Shown here: positions 1-15,634 of the stretch, piece by piece | How the letters are laid out: every line of letters begins with the position of its first letter | Position numbering within the stretch: the stretch's first letter is position 1 | Assembly: GCA_943328795.2 (NCBI GenBank) | Contig: CALQBK020000029.1 | Location: 1-32,221 of the forward strand | DNA from: Bifidobacterium breve | GTDB lineage: Bacteria; Myxococcota_A; UBA796; SXON01 | Length of the DNA: 32,221 bases | Direction: 5' to 3' | Notes under the pieces: model-generated | Databases searched by the model: none | What the model was told of the DNA's origin: nothing | What the model saw: only the letters and a program-made list of their open reading frames with translations | Program-made: the position numbers and the translations under genes

Positions 1-1
1 C

Positions 2-349
2 GAAGTTCGGGTTGGGAAGCGGAAGTACCTGGTCGAGCCCGGGGAGTCGAAGCCGGCGCCGGCACTTGAGCCGGTGGTGATCGGGCCGCTGGATGCGCTG
101 ATCTGGGACCGGGAGCTGGTGCGGGAGGCGTTTGGGTTCGACTACCTGTGGGAGGTCTACAAACCGGCTGCGAAGCGTCAGTATGGGTACTACGTGTGTC
201 CGATCTTGGCCGGGGACCGCCTCGTCGGGCGCGTGGAAGCTGTACGAATGAGCGGCAAGGACGGACCGAGCTTGCAGGTGATCAACACGTGGGGAGAGGT
301 GCCGGACAGCGCGATCCGAAGGTTGGCGGTCCAGAACGGGTGTGTTTAA
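2..349 (+). CDS. Winged-helix DNA-binding protein, YcaQ-like DNA glycosylase family (3' end only)
   Basis: The 5' part lies outside the window; the open frame enters at base 2 and ends with TAA at 347-349. The visible 115 residues match the C-terminal part of the YcaQ/AlkX-type family (HTH_42), in which E. coli YcaQ unhooks DNA interstrand crosslinks. The recognisable block is a segment reading like PLDALIWDR, then a GFDYLWEVYKPAAKRQYGYY stretch and GDRLVGRVEA, which is typical of the domain near the end of these proteins. The catalytic N-terminal part cannot be checked here, so glycosylase activity is family knowledge, not seen. GTG codons at 74 and 77 are internal and are not taken as starts because homology-like sequence extends upstream. 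Confidence 0.8.
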   Translation, partial: EVRVGKRKYLVEPGESKPAPALEPVVIGPLDALIWDRELVREAFGFDYLWEVYKPAAKRQYGYYVCPILAGDRLVGRVEAVRMSGKDGPSLQVINTWGEVPDSAIRRLAVQNGCV

Positions 350-666
350 CGCCAGGGCCGGTTGTCTCGTCCAATCCTCCCGTGCGGCGCGGCCTCGCCG
401 AGCGTTGGTGCCGTCTGCCTCGCCTTCGACGGGAACATTCGCGACGATCCTTTGTCAAGCACAGCCTCCGTTGCGAATTGCGCCTTCGCGCTGTACGCTG
501 CGGGCTTGATGCCGCAGAGCCGCCGAAGCAGCGAGCGACCTGCCCGGCAGCCTGCTTCGAGTCGTTGGATCAGGCGGGGAAGGGCGCGCCGTAGACCGGT
601 CCGGCGCCCTCGACGACGAGCACAGGCCGTTCACGAACGGGTGTTGACGCCCATCACGGTGTCCTC
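350..666. other. Gene-free stretch, no recognisable content
   Basis: These 317 bases lie between the YcaQ-like gene and the convergent small lipoprotein gene. Open frames exist on both strands, but none shows a recognisable domain, signal peptide or credible ribosome binding site, and base use is less G/C-skewed than in the flanking core genes. It may be decayed coding sequence. A perfect TTGACA hexamer on the minus strand (plus 454-459) has no matching -10 element. Nothing can be assigned. Confidence 0.4.
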
Positions 667-1056
667 TCAGCGGCCGGCGCAGTAGTCCAAGTAGTTCGAT
701 GTGCCTGGCCGACTCGGGGGCCGCGACCAATCGAAACCGGGTAGCTGATCACATAGATCCTCGGACCACTTCACCAGGTATTGGCGGTCGCCATGCACGA
801 CGATCGCAAGGAACACTGGGTAGTCCTCGAAAACACCGCCGTGAAGGTCGATCCGACGACCAGCCAAAGCCCATCGCCCCTGGTCGAAGTGAAAAAGCAC
901 CCGAGCCGTGTTCTGCCAACGGTGGCCGGGACCGAACTCGAATCGCCCGAGACCCGGCGGACCATTCGCGTCCAGAAACGGCGCCGAGGTGAGATCGCGG
1001 ACCGCGTGGCCTGCACAGCCGGTAACGAGCAGGGCGAGTGCGGGCCAGGCGCGCAT
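667..1056 (-). CDS. Small hypothetical lipoprotein, 129 aa
   Basis: The ATG at 1056 begins a typical lipoprotein leader: a short n-region with Arg2, a hydrophobic core and the lipobox LVTGC with Cys14 as the predicted acylated residue. The mature part is about 115 residues, rich in aromatic residues, with two further cysteines near the C-terminus (in DLCDQL and DYCAGR) that could form a disulfide. No known domain is recognised. There is no Shine-Dalgarno sequence; a TACATC hexamer stands 6 nt upstream of the ATG. Codon use has many A/T third positions (for example GGT, GAT, CTT, TTT), unlike the neighbouring clpB and uvrA-like genes, which suggests an accessory or recently acquired gene. The frame stays open upstream of 1056, but that extension is Arg-rich and not convincing. 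Confidence 0.6.
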   Translation of the reverse strand: MRAWPALALLVTGCAGHAVRDLTSAPFLDANGPPGLGRFEFGPGHRWQNTARVLFHFDQGRWALAGRRIDLHGGVFEDYPVFLAIVVHGDRQYLVKWSEDLCDQLPGFDWSRPPSRPGTSNYLDYCAGR

Positions 1057-1184
1057 CTGCACGATGTAGCCCGCGCGGCGGTACGAGCGCTCGCCCCGCT
1101 CTCGCCCCGCTCCGCCCTCCGCGCGGTCTTCGACCGCCAGCGCGCGCAGGTTTCCTGTTAGTCCCACCGCCCTTTGGTGGCTCC

Positions 1185-2303
1185 CTGACCCCGTCGATCT
1201 CCCCCGCGCCTTGGCGCTCTCTTGCCACGCTGCTGCTTGTCGCTGGCTGTACCGGCGGGGACTCCGGCACCGTCGACACCGGGCCATCGTCCGCGGCGTT
1301 GACCACGTTGGTCGCGCTCTCTGCGGACGAGGTGCTCGCGAACGTCACGCTGTCTGCGGTGGGCGAGCTGGCGTGCGGCGGCGCGGTCCGCGTGGTCCCG
1401 GCCGGGACGTCGGACGTCTACCTCGCGGGCGTCACGCCGGGCGGGACCGTCACGTGCGTCGCGACGGCGGGGGACGCCGAGGCCACCGCGGACGTCGTCC
1501 TGCCCGGGCTGGCCTCCGCCGGCATCGTGCTGTTCGACAACGCCCACGGCGAGCAGTCGGGCAACGCGGACTGGGTGATCGACGACAATGCGCCATGGCC
1601 GTCGCCGTCGTCGCCGAGCAGCCCCGAGGACTGGAAGGGCGCGTACTCGAGCTTTGGGTACGACACTTGGCGGAACGGCTACACCGTGCGGACGAACACC
1701 GGCGACCTCGACGCGGACGCGCTCGCCGACGTGCAGGTGCTGGTCTTGCCGGAGCCGAACCAGCGGCTGGACTCGGGTGAGCTCGGCGCGGTCGTGGCCT
1801 TCGTGCAGCGGGGCGGCGGGCTCGTGCTGATCACCGACCACCACGAGTCGGACCGGGACGGCGACGGCGTCGACTCGACGCACGTCGCAGACGACCTGTT
1901 CGCGGCGCTCGCGGTGGGCACCCGCGTCGCTCCCGACACGGCGGACGTCGGCACCGAGTACAACAGCACCTCGTCGGCGGGCGACCCCGCGGATCCCGTG
2001 CTGCACGGGCGCAACGGGGACGTGACCAAGGTGGACTTCTACGACGCCTCGGCGTTTACGCTCGCGGGGTTGCCCGAGGACAGGCCGGTGCTCTGGCTTG
2101 GCCCGAGCGCCGGGGATGACAGCGCAGGCGCGCGGGTCGTCGCGAGCTACGCCGGCGCCGGGCGCGTGCTCAGCATCGCAGACTCCGCCCCCGCCGATGA
2201 CGGCACCGGCGCAGCGGACGAGGCGCTGTACGCCTCGTGGGAGGAGGCCGACGACGCCGCCTTGTACCTGAACGCCGTCGACTGGGCGGCCGGCGTTCGG
2301 TAG
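1185..2303 (+). CDS. Lipoprotein with GATase1-like (DUF4350-type) domain
   Basis: The frame encodes a leader with lipobox LVAGC, a GDSGTVDTG-type linker, a small beta domain (about 110 residues) and then a domain that reads like the class I glutamine-amidotransferase-like fold of DUF4350-type proteins: IVLFDNAHGE at its start, a DVQVLVLPEP strand, the GGGLVLITDHHES segment and a final LYLNAVDW helix. Such domains lack amidotransferase catalysis and probably bind ligands or partners; the role here is unknown. The start is uncertain. The only ATG/GTG/TTG in frame is GTG 1038, which would add about 49 Arg/Pro-rich residues before the leader and overlap the divergent gene. CTG 1185 would give a normal 22-residue signal peptide, so it is used here. 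A strong hairpin follows the stop. Confidence 0.7.
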   Translation: MTPSISPAPWRSLATLLLVAGCTGGDSGTVDTGPSSAALTTLVALSADEVLANVTLSAVGELACGGAVRVVPAGTSDVYLAGVTPGGTVTCVATAGDAEATADVVLPGLASAGIVLFDNAHGEQSGNADWVIDDNAPWPSPSSPSSPEDWKGAYSSFGYDTWRNGYTVRTNTGDLDADALADVQVLVLPEPNQRLDSGELGAVVAFVQRGGGLVLITDHHESDRDGDGVDSTHVADDLFAALAVGTRVAPDTADVGTEYNSTSSAGDPADPVLHGRNGDVTKVDFYDASAFTLAGLPEDRPVLWLGPSAGDDSAGARVVASYAGAGRVLSIADSAPADDGTGAADEALYASWEEADDAALYLNAVDWAAGVR

Positions 2304-2304
2304 G

Positions 2305-2347
2305 CAAAAACGTGCCGCGCTGCGGGGAACCGCGCGGTACGCCGTTT
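2305..2347 (+). terminator. Rho-independent-type terminator after the GATase1-like lipoprotein gene
   Basis: A 9-bp stem (GTGCCGCGC at 2312-2320 paired with GCGCGGTAC at 2332-2340, one G-U pair) has an 11-nt loop, is preceded by AAAAA and followed within 4 nt by TTTT. It lies directly after the TAG at 2301-2303 and before clpB. Confidence 0.65.
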
Positions 2348-2480
2348 TCCCGCTTGGCGTTCTACCCGCCGACCGGGGTGGTGCCTACGTTCCTGGCATC
2401 AAGACACTCGGGCGGCCGCTAGGCTGGACCGGACACCAGAAACCTGCTCAAATGCGGCACCTCGCCGCCCCGGATCCTCC

Positions 2481-5075
<2,595 letters not shown>

Positions 5076-5092
5076 CCGCGATAGCTCGGCGC

Positions 5093-7129
5093 ATGCTGCC
5101 GCTCCTCGTGGTTCTCGCCTGCACGCCCGGCTCGAAGGACGCCGACCGCCCGCACCCCGGGCGCGACGACACCTCCGGGACGGACGACACCTCCGGCGCG
5201 GACGACACCTCCGACACGGGGGACAGCGCGCCGGGGCCGTTCAGCCTGTCCGGCCCGGCGGCCGTGGCCCTGCCGTACGTCTCGGTCGGGGACGCGCGCC
5301 CGAGCGCGTCGTTCACGATCACCGCGGGGGGGGACGAGGGGTCCCCTGGCGCGCTCACGGTCGAGATCAGCGGCCCGTTCACCGTCGACCTCGACGCGAG
5401 CCCGCTCGCCCCGGGAGAGGCCCGCTCCGGGACGGTCACGTCCACGACGGCGACTACGTCCCCCGCGTTGACGTCCGGCACGCTCTCCGTCACGGCCGGC
5501 GACGCGTCGCTGGACATCGACCTCGCGGCGGTGGTCGGCGACGCCGCGATCCCGGCCACCTCGACGTGGCAGGCGGACGACTGGGGGGAGTGTACGACCC
5601 TGGACCTGCCGTCCGCGCCGTTCCCGTACGGGAGCGCGTCCTACACCGACTCCTCGGTGAAGATCTGCGTGCCAACGGGCTTCACCGGCGAGTCCGGCTT
5701 CGGCGTGGTCAGTCACTTCCACGGGTTCAACGCGACGATTGACGAGGTGGACGACTACCAGCAGCTCCACCCCCAGCTCGACCTCTCGGGCCGGGACGCG
5801 ATCCTCGTGCTGCCGCAGGGCCCGGTGGAGGCCTCGGACGGCGACTTCGGGCGGCTCGACACCACCGACGGGCTCGCCCACCTCGTCCGGGACGCGATCT
5901 CGGTGCTCTACCGCGATGGCCGGGTGACCGGGCCGGTGGCCGGGCCGGTGGTGCTCACCTCGCACTCGGGCGGGTACAGCGGCACGGCCAACAGCATCGA
6001 GGTCGGCGGGCTCCCCGTCGCCGCGGTTCACCTGTTCGACTCCGTTTACGCCGACGAGGCCACGTTCGCTGCGTTCGCCGAGGACGGCGGTGTCCTGCGG
6101 TCGAGCTACACCTCGGGAGGGGGCACCGACGACAACAACCTGGCGCTCGCGTCGACGCTGCGGGGCGCGGGCGTGGACGTCGACACCACGTTCACCGACG
6201 ACGTCTTGGGCGGGGGCAGAGTCACGATCGGGTTCATCGACTCGGCGCACGGCGACACGCTCTCAGACGACCGCAGCTACGCCCGGTGGTTGACCACCTC
6301 GGGCGTTCGGCGTCGCCCAACCGCCCCGCCGGAGCTCGTCGCCACCGTGTTTGACGGCGGGCAGGCGAGCGTCAGTTGGCGTGCCGACGGGGACTTCGCC
6401 GCGGTGGTGGAGGGCTCGGACGATGGCGACACGTGGACCGTGCTGACCCAGACGACGCACGACACCGCGACGGTGCCCGGGCACACTTACTTGCGGGTCC
6501 GGGCCGATGTCGACGGCGCGGAGCCCTCCGACACGTACGGCGCCACGGGGTCGAGCTGGCTCGTCGTGGACGGCTTCGACCGCGTGTTCGGCGGGAGCTG
6601 GACCGCGCCGACGCAGACGTTCGCGGGGCTGATGGGCGCCGCGCTCGGGGCGAACGGGGCGACCTTCAGCGTCGCGTCCAACGAGGCCGTCGCGGAGGGC
6701 GCGGTGAGCCTGGGCGACTACGATCACGTCCTGTGGCTGCTCGGCGACGAGTCGGACGCCGACCGGACGTTCGAGGACCGCGAGCAGGCGGCGATCGAGG
6801 ACTACGTCGGGGCCGGCGGCACGTTCGTGACGAGCGGCAGCGAGATCGGGTACTCGACGGGCTCGTGGCTGTCGAGCACGCTGCACGCCAGCTACGTCGC
6901 GGACGACGCGGGGACCAGCGCGGTGGAGTCCTGGACGACCGGGGTGACCTACCCAGAGGACTACCCGGACGTGCTCGACGGCACCGACGTGCTGTGGACC
7001 TACGGTACGGGGGGTGCCGCTGCTGTCAGCTGGCACGACCGTGTCGTGGTGATCGGCTTTGCGATCGAGACGCTGGGCAAGGCGGATCGCGAGGCGGCGA
7101 TCGGCGAGCTGCTGGCCTGGGTGGGCTAA
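5093..7129 (+). CDS. Multidomain lipoprotein: esterase-like, Fn3-like and GATase1-like domains
   Basis: The 678-residue product starts with a very short leader (MLPLLVVLAC, predicted acylated Cys10) followed by a tandem DDTSG linker. Residues about 48-155 are a beta-rich domain. Residues about 165-400 read like an alpha/beta-hydrolase: a VVSHFHGF strand-turn, ILVLPQGP and a nucleophile-elbow-like SHSGGYSG, with later IDSAHGDT as a possible acid/His region. About 410-480 resembles a fibronectin type III module (PPELVATVFDGGQASVSWRA). The C-terminal part (from WLVVDGFDR) reads as a GATase1-like domain related in type to the one in the 1185-2303 gene. It is probably anchored to a membrane facing the periplasm or cell surface; the substrate is unknown. 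It follows clpB by 17 nt with no Shine-Dalgarno sequence. Confidence 0.7.
   Translation: MLPLLVVLACTPGSKDADRPHPGRDDTSGTDDTSGADDTSDTGDSAPGPFSLSGPAAVALPYVSVGDARPSASFTITAGGDEGSPGALTVEISGPFTVDLDASPLAPGEARSGTVTSTTATTSPALTSGTLSVTAGDASLDIDLAAVVGDAAIPATSTWQADDWGECTTLDLPSAPFPYGSASYTDSSVKICVPTGFTGESGFGVVSHFHGFNATIDEVDDYQQLHPQLDLSGRDAILVLPQGPVEASDGDFGRLDTTDGLAHLVRDAISVLYRDGRVTGPVAGPVVLTSHSGGYSGTANSIEVGGLPVAAVHLFDSVYADEATFAAFAEDGGVLRSSYTSGGGTDDNNLALASTLRGAGVDVDTTFTDDVLGGGRVTIGFIDSAHGDTLSDDRSYARWLTTSGVRRRPTAPPELVATVFDGGQASVSWRADGDFAAVVEGSDDGDTWTVLTQTTHDTATVPGHTYLRVRADVDGAEPSDTYGATGSSWLVVDGFDRVFGGSWTAPTQTFAGLMGAALGANGATFSVASNEAVAEGAVSLGDYDHVLWLLGDESDADRTFEDREQAAIEDYVGAGGTFVTSGSEIGYSTGSWLSSTLHASYVADDAGTSAVESWTTGVTYPEDYPDVLDGTDVLWTYGTGGAAAVSWHDRVVVIGFAIETLGKADREAAIGELLAWVG
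5165..5218 (+). repeat. Three 18-bp tandem units encoding a DDTSG linker
   Basis: The core GACGACACCTCC occurs at 5165, 5183 and 5201, a period of exactly 18 bp. It encodes an acidic DDTSG/DDTSGA spacer just after the lipobox, which could vary in length by slippage or recombination. Confidence 0.8.
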
Positions 7130-7146
7130 AGCGGACTAAAGCCGCT
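7130..7146. terminator. Small hairpin between convergent genes, possible bidirectional terminator
   Basis: AGCGG (7130-7134) pairs with CCGCT (7142-7146) around a 7-nt loop. It fills the whole gap between the stop codons of the convergent genes. The stem is only 5 bp and no T-tract longer than three follows, so termination activity is uncertain. Confidence 0.35.
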
Positions 7147-8850
7147 CTACTTGCCGAACGGGATCGTGATGGTGAGCATGACGCCCTTGGTGCGCGTGTC
7201 GTACTCGGCGAGCACGGGGATGCCCTTGTATTGCACGCCGACCTGCGGGTTCACGGTGTTCTGCCCCGTGCCGAAGTCCTTCTTGTAGTGCGCGCCGGCG
7301 ATCCACCGGGTGTCCTGGTCGATCGGCTGGGACGCCTGGACGCTGGCGTCCAGCTGGCTGGTGTTCGCCCCGCCCCAGGTCATCGCCGACTGCCACCGCA
7401 GCTGGGTCCCCTTCAGCTCCTGCTCGACCATCACGCCGAACCGGTTCTGGTCGATGTCGGACTTGTAGCGGTAGTCGAGCAGGAAGCTCCGGAACTCGGT
7501 CTTGCTCTTGAACCCGTAGAAGCCGCCGACCTCCCAGAGGCTCGAGTCGCCGGACTTGAGCAAGAAGTCGCCGCCATAGGACGTCTCGCCATCGGTCTTC
7601 TTCGCGGACCCGGACACCTGGCTGCTGCCGTTGCTCGCGAACGCGGCGTCGAGCTTCGCGGTCAGGTCCGCCCGCGAGTAGTTCATGCCGAACTTCAGCT
7701 TGTCGACCTCGCTGTACCCGAACGGCGTCTTCGTCGTCTCGTGCGCGAACCCGGCGTACCCACCGACCGTGGTGCCGCCCGACGTGGACTGCCCCGCGAC
7801 GGACTGGGAGATGCTGCCGCTGCCGTCGCTGCCCACCCGGGACGTGCGGTCCACGGTGAGCCCGTTGTCCGAGTACACGCTCCCGAGGCCGACGGAGAAC
7901 ACCCCGGAGCCCGGGTTGTACTGGAAGTCCTTGGTGTCGGTGACCTTGCCGTCCTGCTTGACGAGCTTGACGCCTGCTACGCGGCCCTCGCCGCGCTTCT
8001 CGTTGACGCCAGCGGAGAGCGTGCCCGCGCCGGTGTCGATCGCGCCGTTGAGGCCGGCCATCACGAGCCCCTTTCCGTCCCAGGTCCCGTCGGCCGTTAG
8101 GCTCCGGCCCTCGGAGCTGACGCTCGCGCTCGCGGTCGTGCCCTTTTCGTCGTGGCTGGCGCTCACCGCGGCGAGCAACGGCCCGCTCTCGTAAGAGAGC
8201 TTGGCCCGCACGCTCTGCAGCGACAGCGCGCGGATCTTACCGAGCTTCGCCTCCACGTCGGCCGAGAGGCCTTTCCCGAGCGCGAACTTCCGCTTCAGCG
8301 TCGGGACGGCCACGTTCGCGAGCACGGCGCCCGCGGCGGCGAGCAGGGCAGTCAGCACGATCGTGCGCGGGTGCGCGCCAACCCAGTTGGTCAGCGACGC
8401 CGACAGCCCCGGGCCGTTCTTCGCGAGCCACTCGTCCACCAGCGGGTCGAGCTTGTCCTTCAGCAGCGTGCCGAGCGCGGCCAGGGCCTTCGGATCGGCC
8501 GTCACGCTGTCGAGGCTTCCGAGCTGGCCGACGAGCCCTTCGAGCGCGCTCTCCACGGCCTTCTTCGCCGTCCCGGAGAGCTTGTCGTACGCGAGCTGCG
8601 GGCCGATGGCCTTGTACAGCTCCCCGCCCAGGAACTCGCCCAGCGCCGCCTCGTAGTTCGAGAGCCCGGAGTCCTCGCCTTCCGCCGCGACAGTTGCCTG
8701 CTCGGCGCCCGGTCCAGTAGCCGAGGCGACCGAGGCCTGCGCGGCGTCGTTGCCGCGCGCCTGGCCCACTGCGGGGGCTGCGATCTCGGGCAACGGCGCT
8801 TCGACCGCCGGTGCGGCAGCGCTTATGGATTGACGCTGTTGTCCGGCCAC
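7147..8850 (-). CDS. Hypothetical Ala-rich protein with beta-strand-rich, barrel-like C-terminal half
   Basis: I do not recognise a named family. The 567-residue product has no signal peptide. Residues 1-60 are Ala/Pro/Gln-rich and probably disordered. About 62-165 is helical (YEAALGEFLGGELYKAIG onwards). One hydrophobic helix (TIVLTALLAAAGAVLANVAVP) follows, then a short basic stretch. From about 215 to the end there are regularly spaced amphipathic beta-strands with Gly/Ser/Asn turns, ending VMLTITIPFGK, reminiscent of an outer-membrane beta-barrel or a pore-forming domain. The GTG start at 8850 is supported by GAGGG about 5-7 nt upstream and a TATAGT hexamer further up. Alternatives are a secreted effector of a non-Sec system or a cytoplasmic adhesin-like protein; none can be proved here. 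Confidence 0.6.
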   Translation of the reverse strand: MAGQQRQSISAAAPAVEAPLPEIAAPAVGQARGNDAAQASVASATGPGAEQATVAAEGEDSGLSNYEAALGEFLGGELYKAIGPQLAYDKLSGTAKKAVESALEGLVGQLGSLDSVTADPKALAALGTLLKDKLDPLVDEWLAKNGPGLSASLTNWVGAHPRTIVLTALLAAAGAVLANVAVPTLKRKFALGKGLSADVEAKLGKIRALSLQSVRAKLSYESGPLLAAVSASHDEKGTTASASVSSEGRSLTADGTWDGKGLVMAGLNGAIDTGAGTLSAGVNEKRGEGRVAGVKLVKQDGKVTDTKDFQYNPGSGVFSVGLGSVYSDNGLTVDRTSRVGSDGSGSISQSVAGQSTSGGTTVGGYAGFAHETTKTPFGYSEVDKLKFGMNYSRADLTAKLDAAFASNGSSQVSGSAKKTDGETSYGGDFLLKSGDSSLWEVGGFYGFKSKTEFRSFLLDYRYKSDIDQNRFGVMVEQELKGTQLRWQSAMTWGGANTSQLDASVQASQPIDQDTRWIAGAHYKKDFGTGQNTVNPQVGVQYKGIPVLAEYDTRTKGVMLTITIPFGK

Positions 8851-8872
8851 GGCAGCCCTCGGGGAGGCCGCT

Positions 8873-8878
8873 ACTATA
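8873..8878 (-). promoter_or_regulatory. -10-like hexamer TATAGT for the 7147-8850 gene
   Basis: Reading the minus strand, TATAGT (5 of 6 to TATAAT) lies 22 nt before the GTG, leaving room for a short leader with the GAGGG ribosome binding site. No convincing -35 hexamer is present. The same 95-bp gap serves the divergent uvrA-like gene. Confidence 0.4.
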
Positions 8879-8945
8879 CAGCAACCCCGGAGTTTCGGTA
8901 CTGAACATCCGTGCCTGTTCCGGGGGCTCGCGTTAGCGCGGCGGC

Positions 8946-13976
<5,031 letters not shown>

Positions 13977-14009
13977 TCGCCGAGCGTCGGCATCGGCGGC
14001 GTCTCAGGC

Positions 14010-14021
14010 TATCGTCGGCAG
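14010..14021 (+). promoter_or_regulatory. TATCGT -10-like hexamer 6 nt before the ATG (candidate leaderless start)
   Basis: TATCGT at 14010-14015 fits TAnnnT and is followed by exactly 6 nt before ATG 14022; no Shine-Dalgarno sequence is present. A TCGGCA hexamer (4 of 6 to TTGACA) lies 17 bp upstream. Confidence 0.4.
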
Positions 14022-15572
14022 ATGCGCCACCACCGCTCCCCGCTGTTGCTGTTCACCGCCTTGCACCTGCTCCCAGCGGTCGCCGGCTGCCAGGAGAACG
14101 TGCTCAAGCACGTCGACTCCGCGGCCCCCGACCCCGACCCGCAGCTCGAGGTGAGCCCGGAGGTGATCGACTTTGGGCAAGGCCAACCCGGCGAGGTGCG
14201 CACGGACGTGTTCACGCTCACGTCGTTCGGCGAGACCGCGGTCCACCTCGCGGACGTCGCGGTGCAAGGCGGGTCGGCGTTCTCGGTGGTGTCCCCGGGC
14301 GCCGTGACGCTTGAGCCGGGCGACGCCGTGGACGTAGTGGTCAGCTGGACGCCGCTCTCGTACGACGACGAGGCCCAGGTGCGGGTCGACAGCGACGCGC
14401 TCACGCCGCAGCTCCAGGTCGATCTCTACGGCGAGGGGCTCTACCCGGGCATCGCGATCGACCCGGGGTCGATGTCGTTCACCTCGGACTACGGCGAGTC
14501 GGACGAGCAGGACCTGACCGTCTCGAGCGTCGGCACGACCGACCTCGTCATCTCCCAGTCGCTGTTGACCGGCGCGTCGTTCGACATCGACTTCGGGGCC
14601 TCTGGGGGCGTATTTACGCTGCCGCCGGGCGAGTCGATCACGTTCCCGGTCACCTACACGCCCCCGAGCGAAGGGGACGCGTCCACCGGGGACGTCTGGT
14701 TCTCGACCAACACGGCCGATCCGAGCGTGGTGGTGCCCTTGTTCGGAGCGACCGCCGTGCCCTGCTACGGCCTCGGGGAGGCGTGGGACCGCGGGGTCTT
14801 GCAGGTCGTCTCGAGCTTCACGTCGCAGGTCGTGCTGGAGAACACCGGCACGGACGTGCCCATCTGCGTCGACCAGTGGTACGTCTACCTGTCCGACACC
14901 AGCCAGGACGCGATCGCCGGGGACCCCGCGTACGACCTCTCGGACGACTACCCCTTCGGCAGCGTCACCATCGAGCCCGGCGACAGCGTGGCGTTCACCT
15001 ACGGCCGCCCGGACGACGACGCGTGGTGGTGCATGGAGCACGCGCAGAGCACCTCGCGCGGCGCCGACTACACCTTTTTCGGTGCCCGCGCGCCGCAGCC
15101 GCTGTTGGACAGGGCGCTCGTGAGCGACCAGGACGGCATCTGGTCGCGCCAGGAGTCCCGCCCGGTGATCGCGATCGGGCGAACGGTGAACTACGTCGAG
15201 CTGTCGATGGGCGAGTCGGGCGCCGGCGGCATCGACGTGATGAACATCGGCGAGTCGGACGCCTCCTCCACGGTGGTGACCGAGACGCTGCCGCCTGGGT
15301 TCACGGCGAGCGGCTTCTCCACCGAGCCGGATTCGACGGGGACCAGCGCAGACGGCGGCCTGGTCTACACGTGGACCCTGGCGCTCGACGGCCGAATCAC
15401 GAGCGGCAGCGGCGGGGACACGACGTACGACGAGGCCCGGATCACGTGGACGCTCACGCGATCCGGCGACTGCGCCAGCCGCGTGACGGCCCCCGAGGCG
15501 TTCGCCGAGTGGACGGACGCCGACGGCGCGCACCGGTCGACCGCCAACCCGCTCGTGATCGGCTGCTTCTGA
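14022..15572 (+). CDS. Choice-of-anchor D (ASH-type) domain lipoprotein
   Basis: The 516-residue product has a 22-residue lipoprotein signal with lipobox AVAGC (Cys23). Residues about 40-135 and 138-245 are two immunoglobulin-like ASH/choice-of-anchor D repeats, recognisable by LEVSPEVIDFGQGQPGE, by the FTLTSFGETAVHLADV strand and by the second-repeat start IAIDPGSMSFTSDYGES. The C-terminal 260 residues are beta-rich with several Cys and Trp residues and resemble surface-layer or conserved-repeat modules (TETLPPGFTASGFSTEP). These proteins are usually cell-surface or periplasmic structural or binding proteins; no catalytic motif is seen. It begins 45 nt after the uvrA-like gene but appears to have its own -10-like element. 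Confidence 0.75.
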   Translation: MRHHRSPLLLFTALHLLPAVAGCQENVLKHVDSAAPDPDPQLEVSPEVIDFGQGQPGEVRTDVFTLTSFGETAVHLADVAVQGGSAFSVVSPGAVTLEPGDAVDVVVSWTPLSYDDEAQVRVDSDALTPQLQVDLYGEGLYPGIAIDPGSMSFTSDYGESDEQDLTVSSVGTTDLVISQSLLTGASFDIDFGASGGVFTLPPGESITFPVTYTPPSEGDASTGDVWFSTNTADPSVVVPLFGATAVPCYGLGEAWDRGVLQVVSSFTSQVVLENTGTDVPICVDQWYVYLSDTSQDAIAGDPAYDLSDDYPFGSVTIEPGDSVAFTYGRPDDDAWWCMEHAQSTSRGADYTFFGARAPQPLLDRALVSDQDGIWSRQESRPVIAIGRTVNYVELSMGESGAGGIDVMNIGESDASSTVVTETLPPGFTASGFSTEPDSTGTSADGGLVYTWTLALDGRITSGSGGDTTYDEARITWTLTRSGDCASRVTAPEAFAEWTDADGAHRSTANPLVIGCF

Positions 15573-15634
15573 CGTGACGTGAGGCGCCCGCAGATCCCGG
15601 GTTAGTTCTCGGGGCACATGCCGGCCCCCGCCCC

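Noticed and set aside
454-459. Perfect TTGACA on the minus strand as a promoter
   Set aside because: No -10 hexamer lies 16-18 bp downstream and no gene is positioned to use it.
342-651. GTGTTTAACGCC and GTGTTGACGCC as direct repeats or integron attC ends
   Set aside because: They differ in length and sequence, no attC-like folded palindrome or integrase is present, and short matches like this are expected by chance.
1086-1110. Short direct repeat CTCGCCCCGCT
   Set aside because: Two adjacent 11-bp copies in GC-rich sequence with no sign of a larger repeat or function.
2390-2480. Sigma-54, sigma-32 or CIRCE control of clpB
   Set aside because: A TGGCAT occurs near 2395, but there is no properly spaced GC element, no CTTGAA/CCCCAT pair and no CIRCE repeat.
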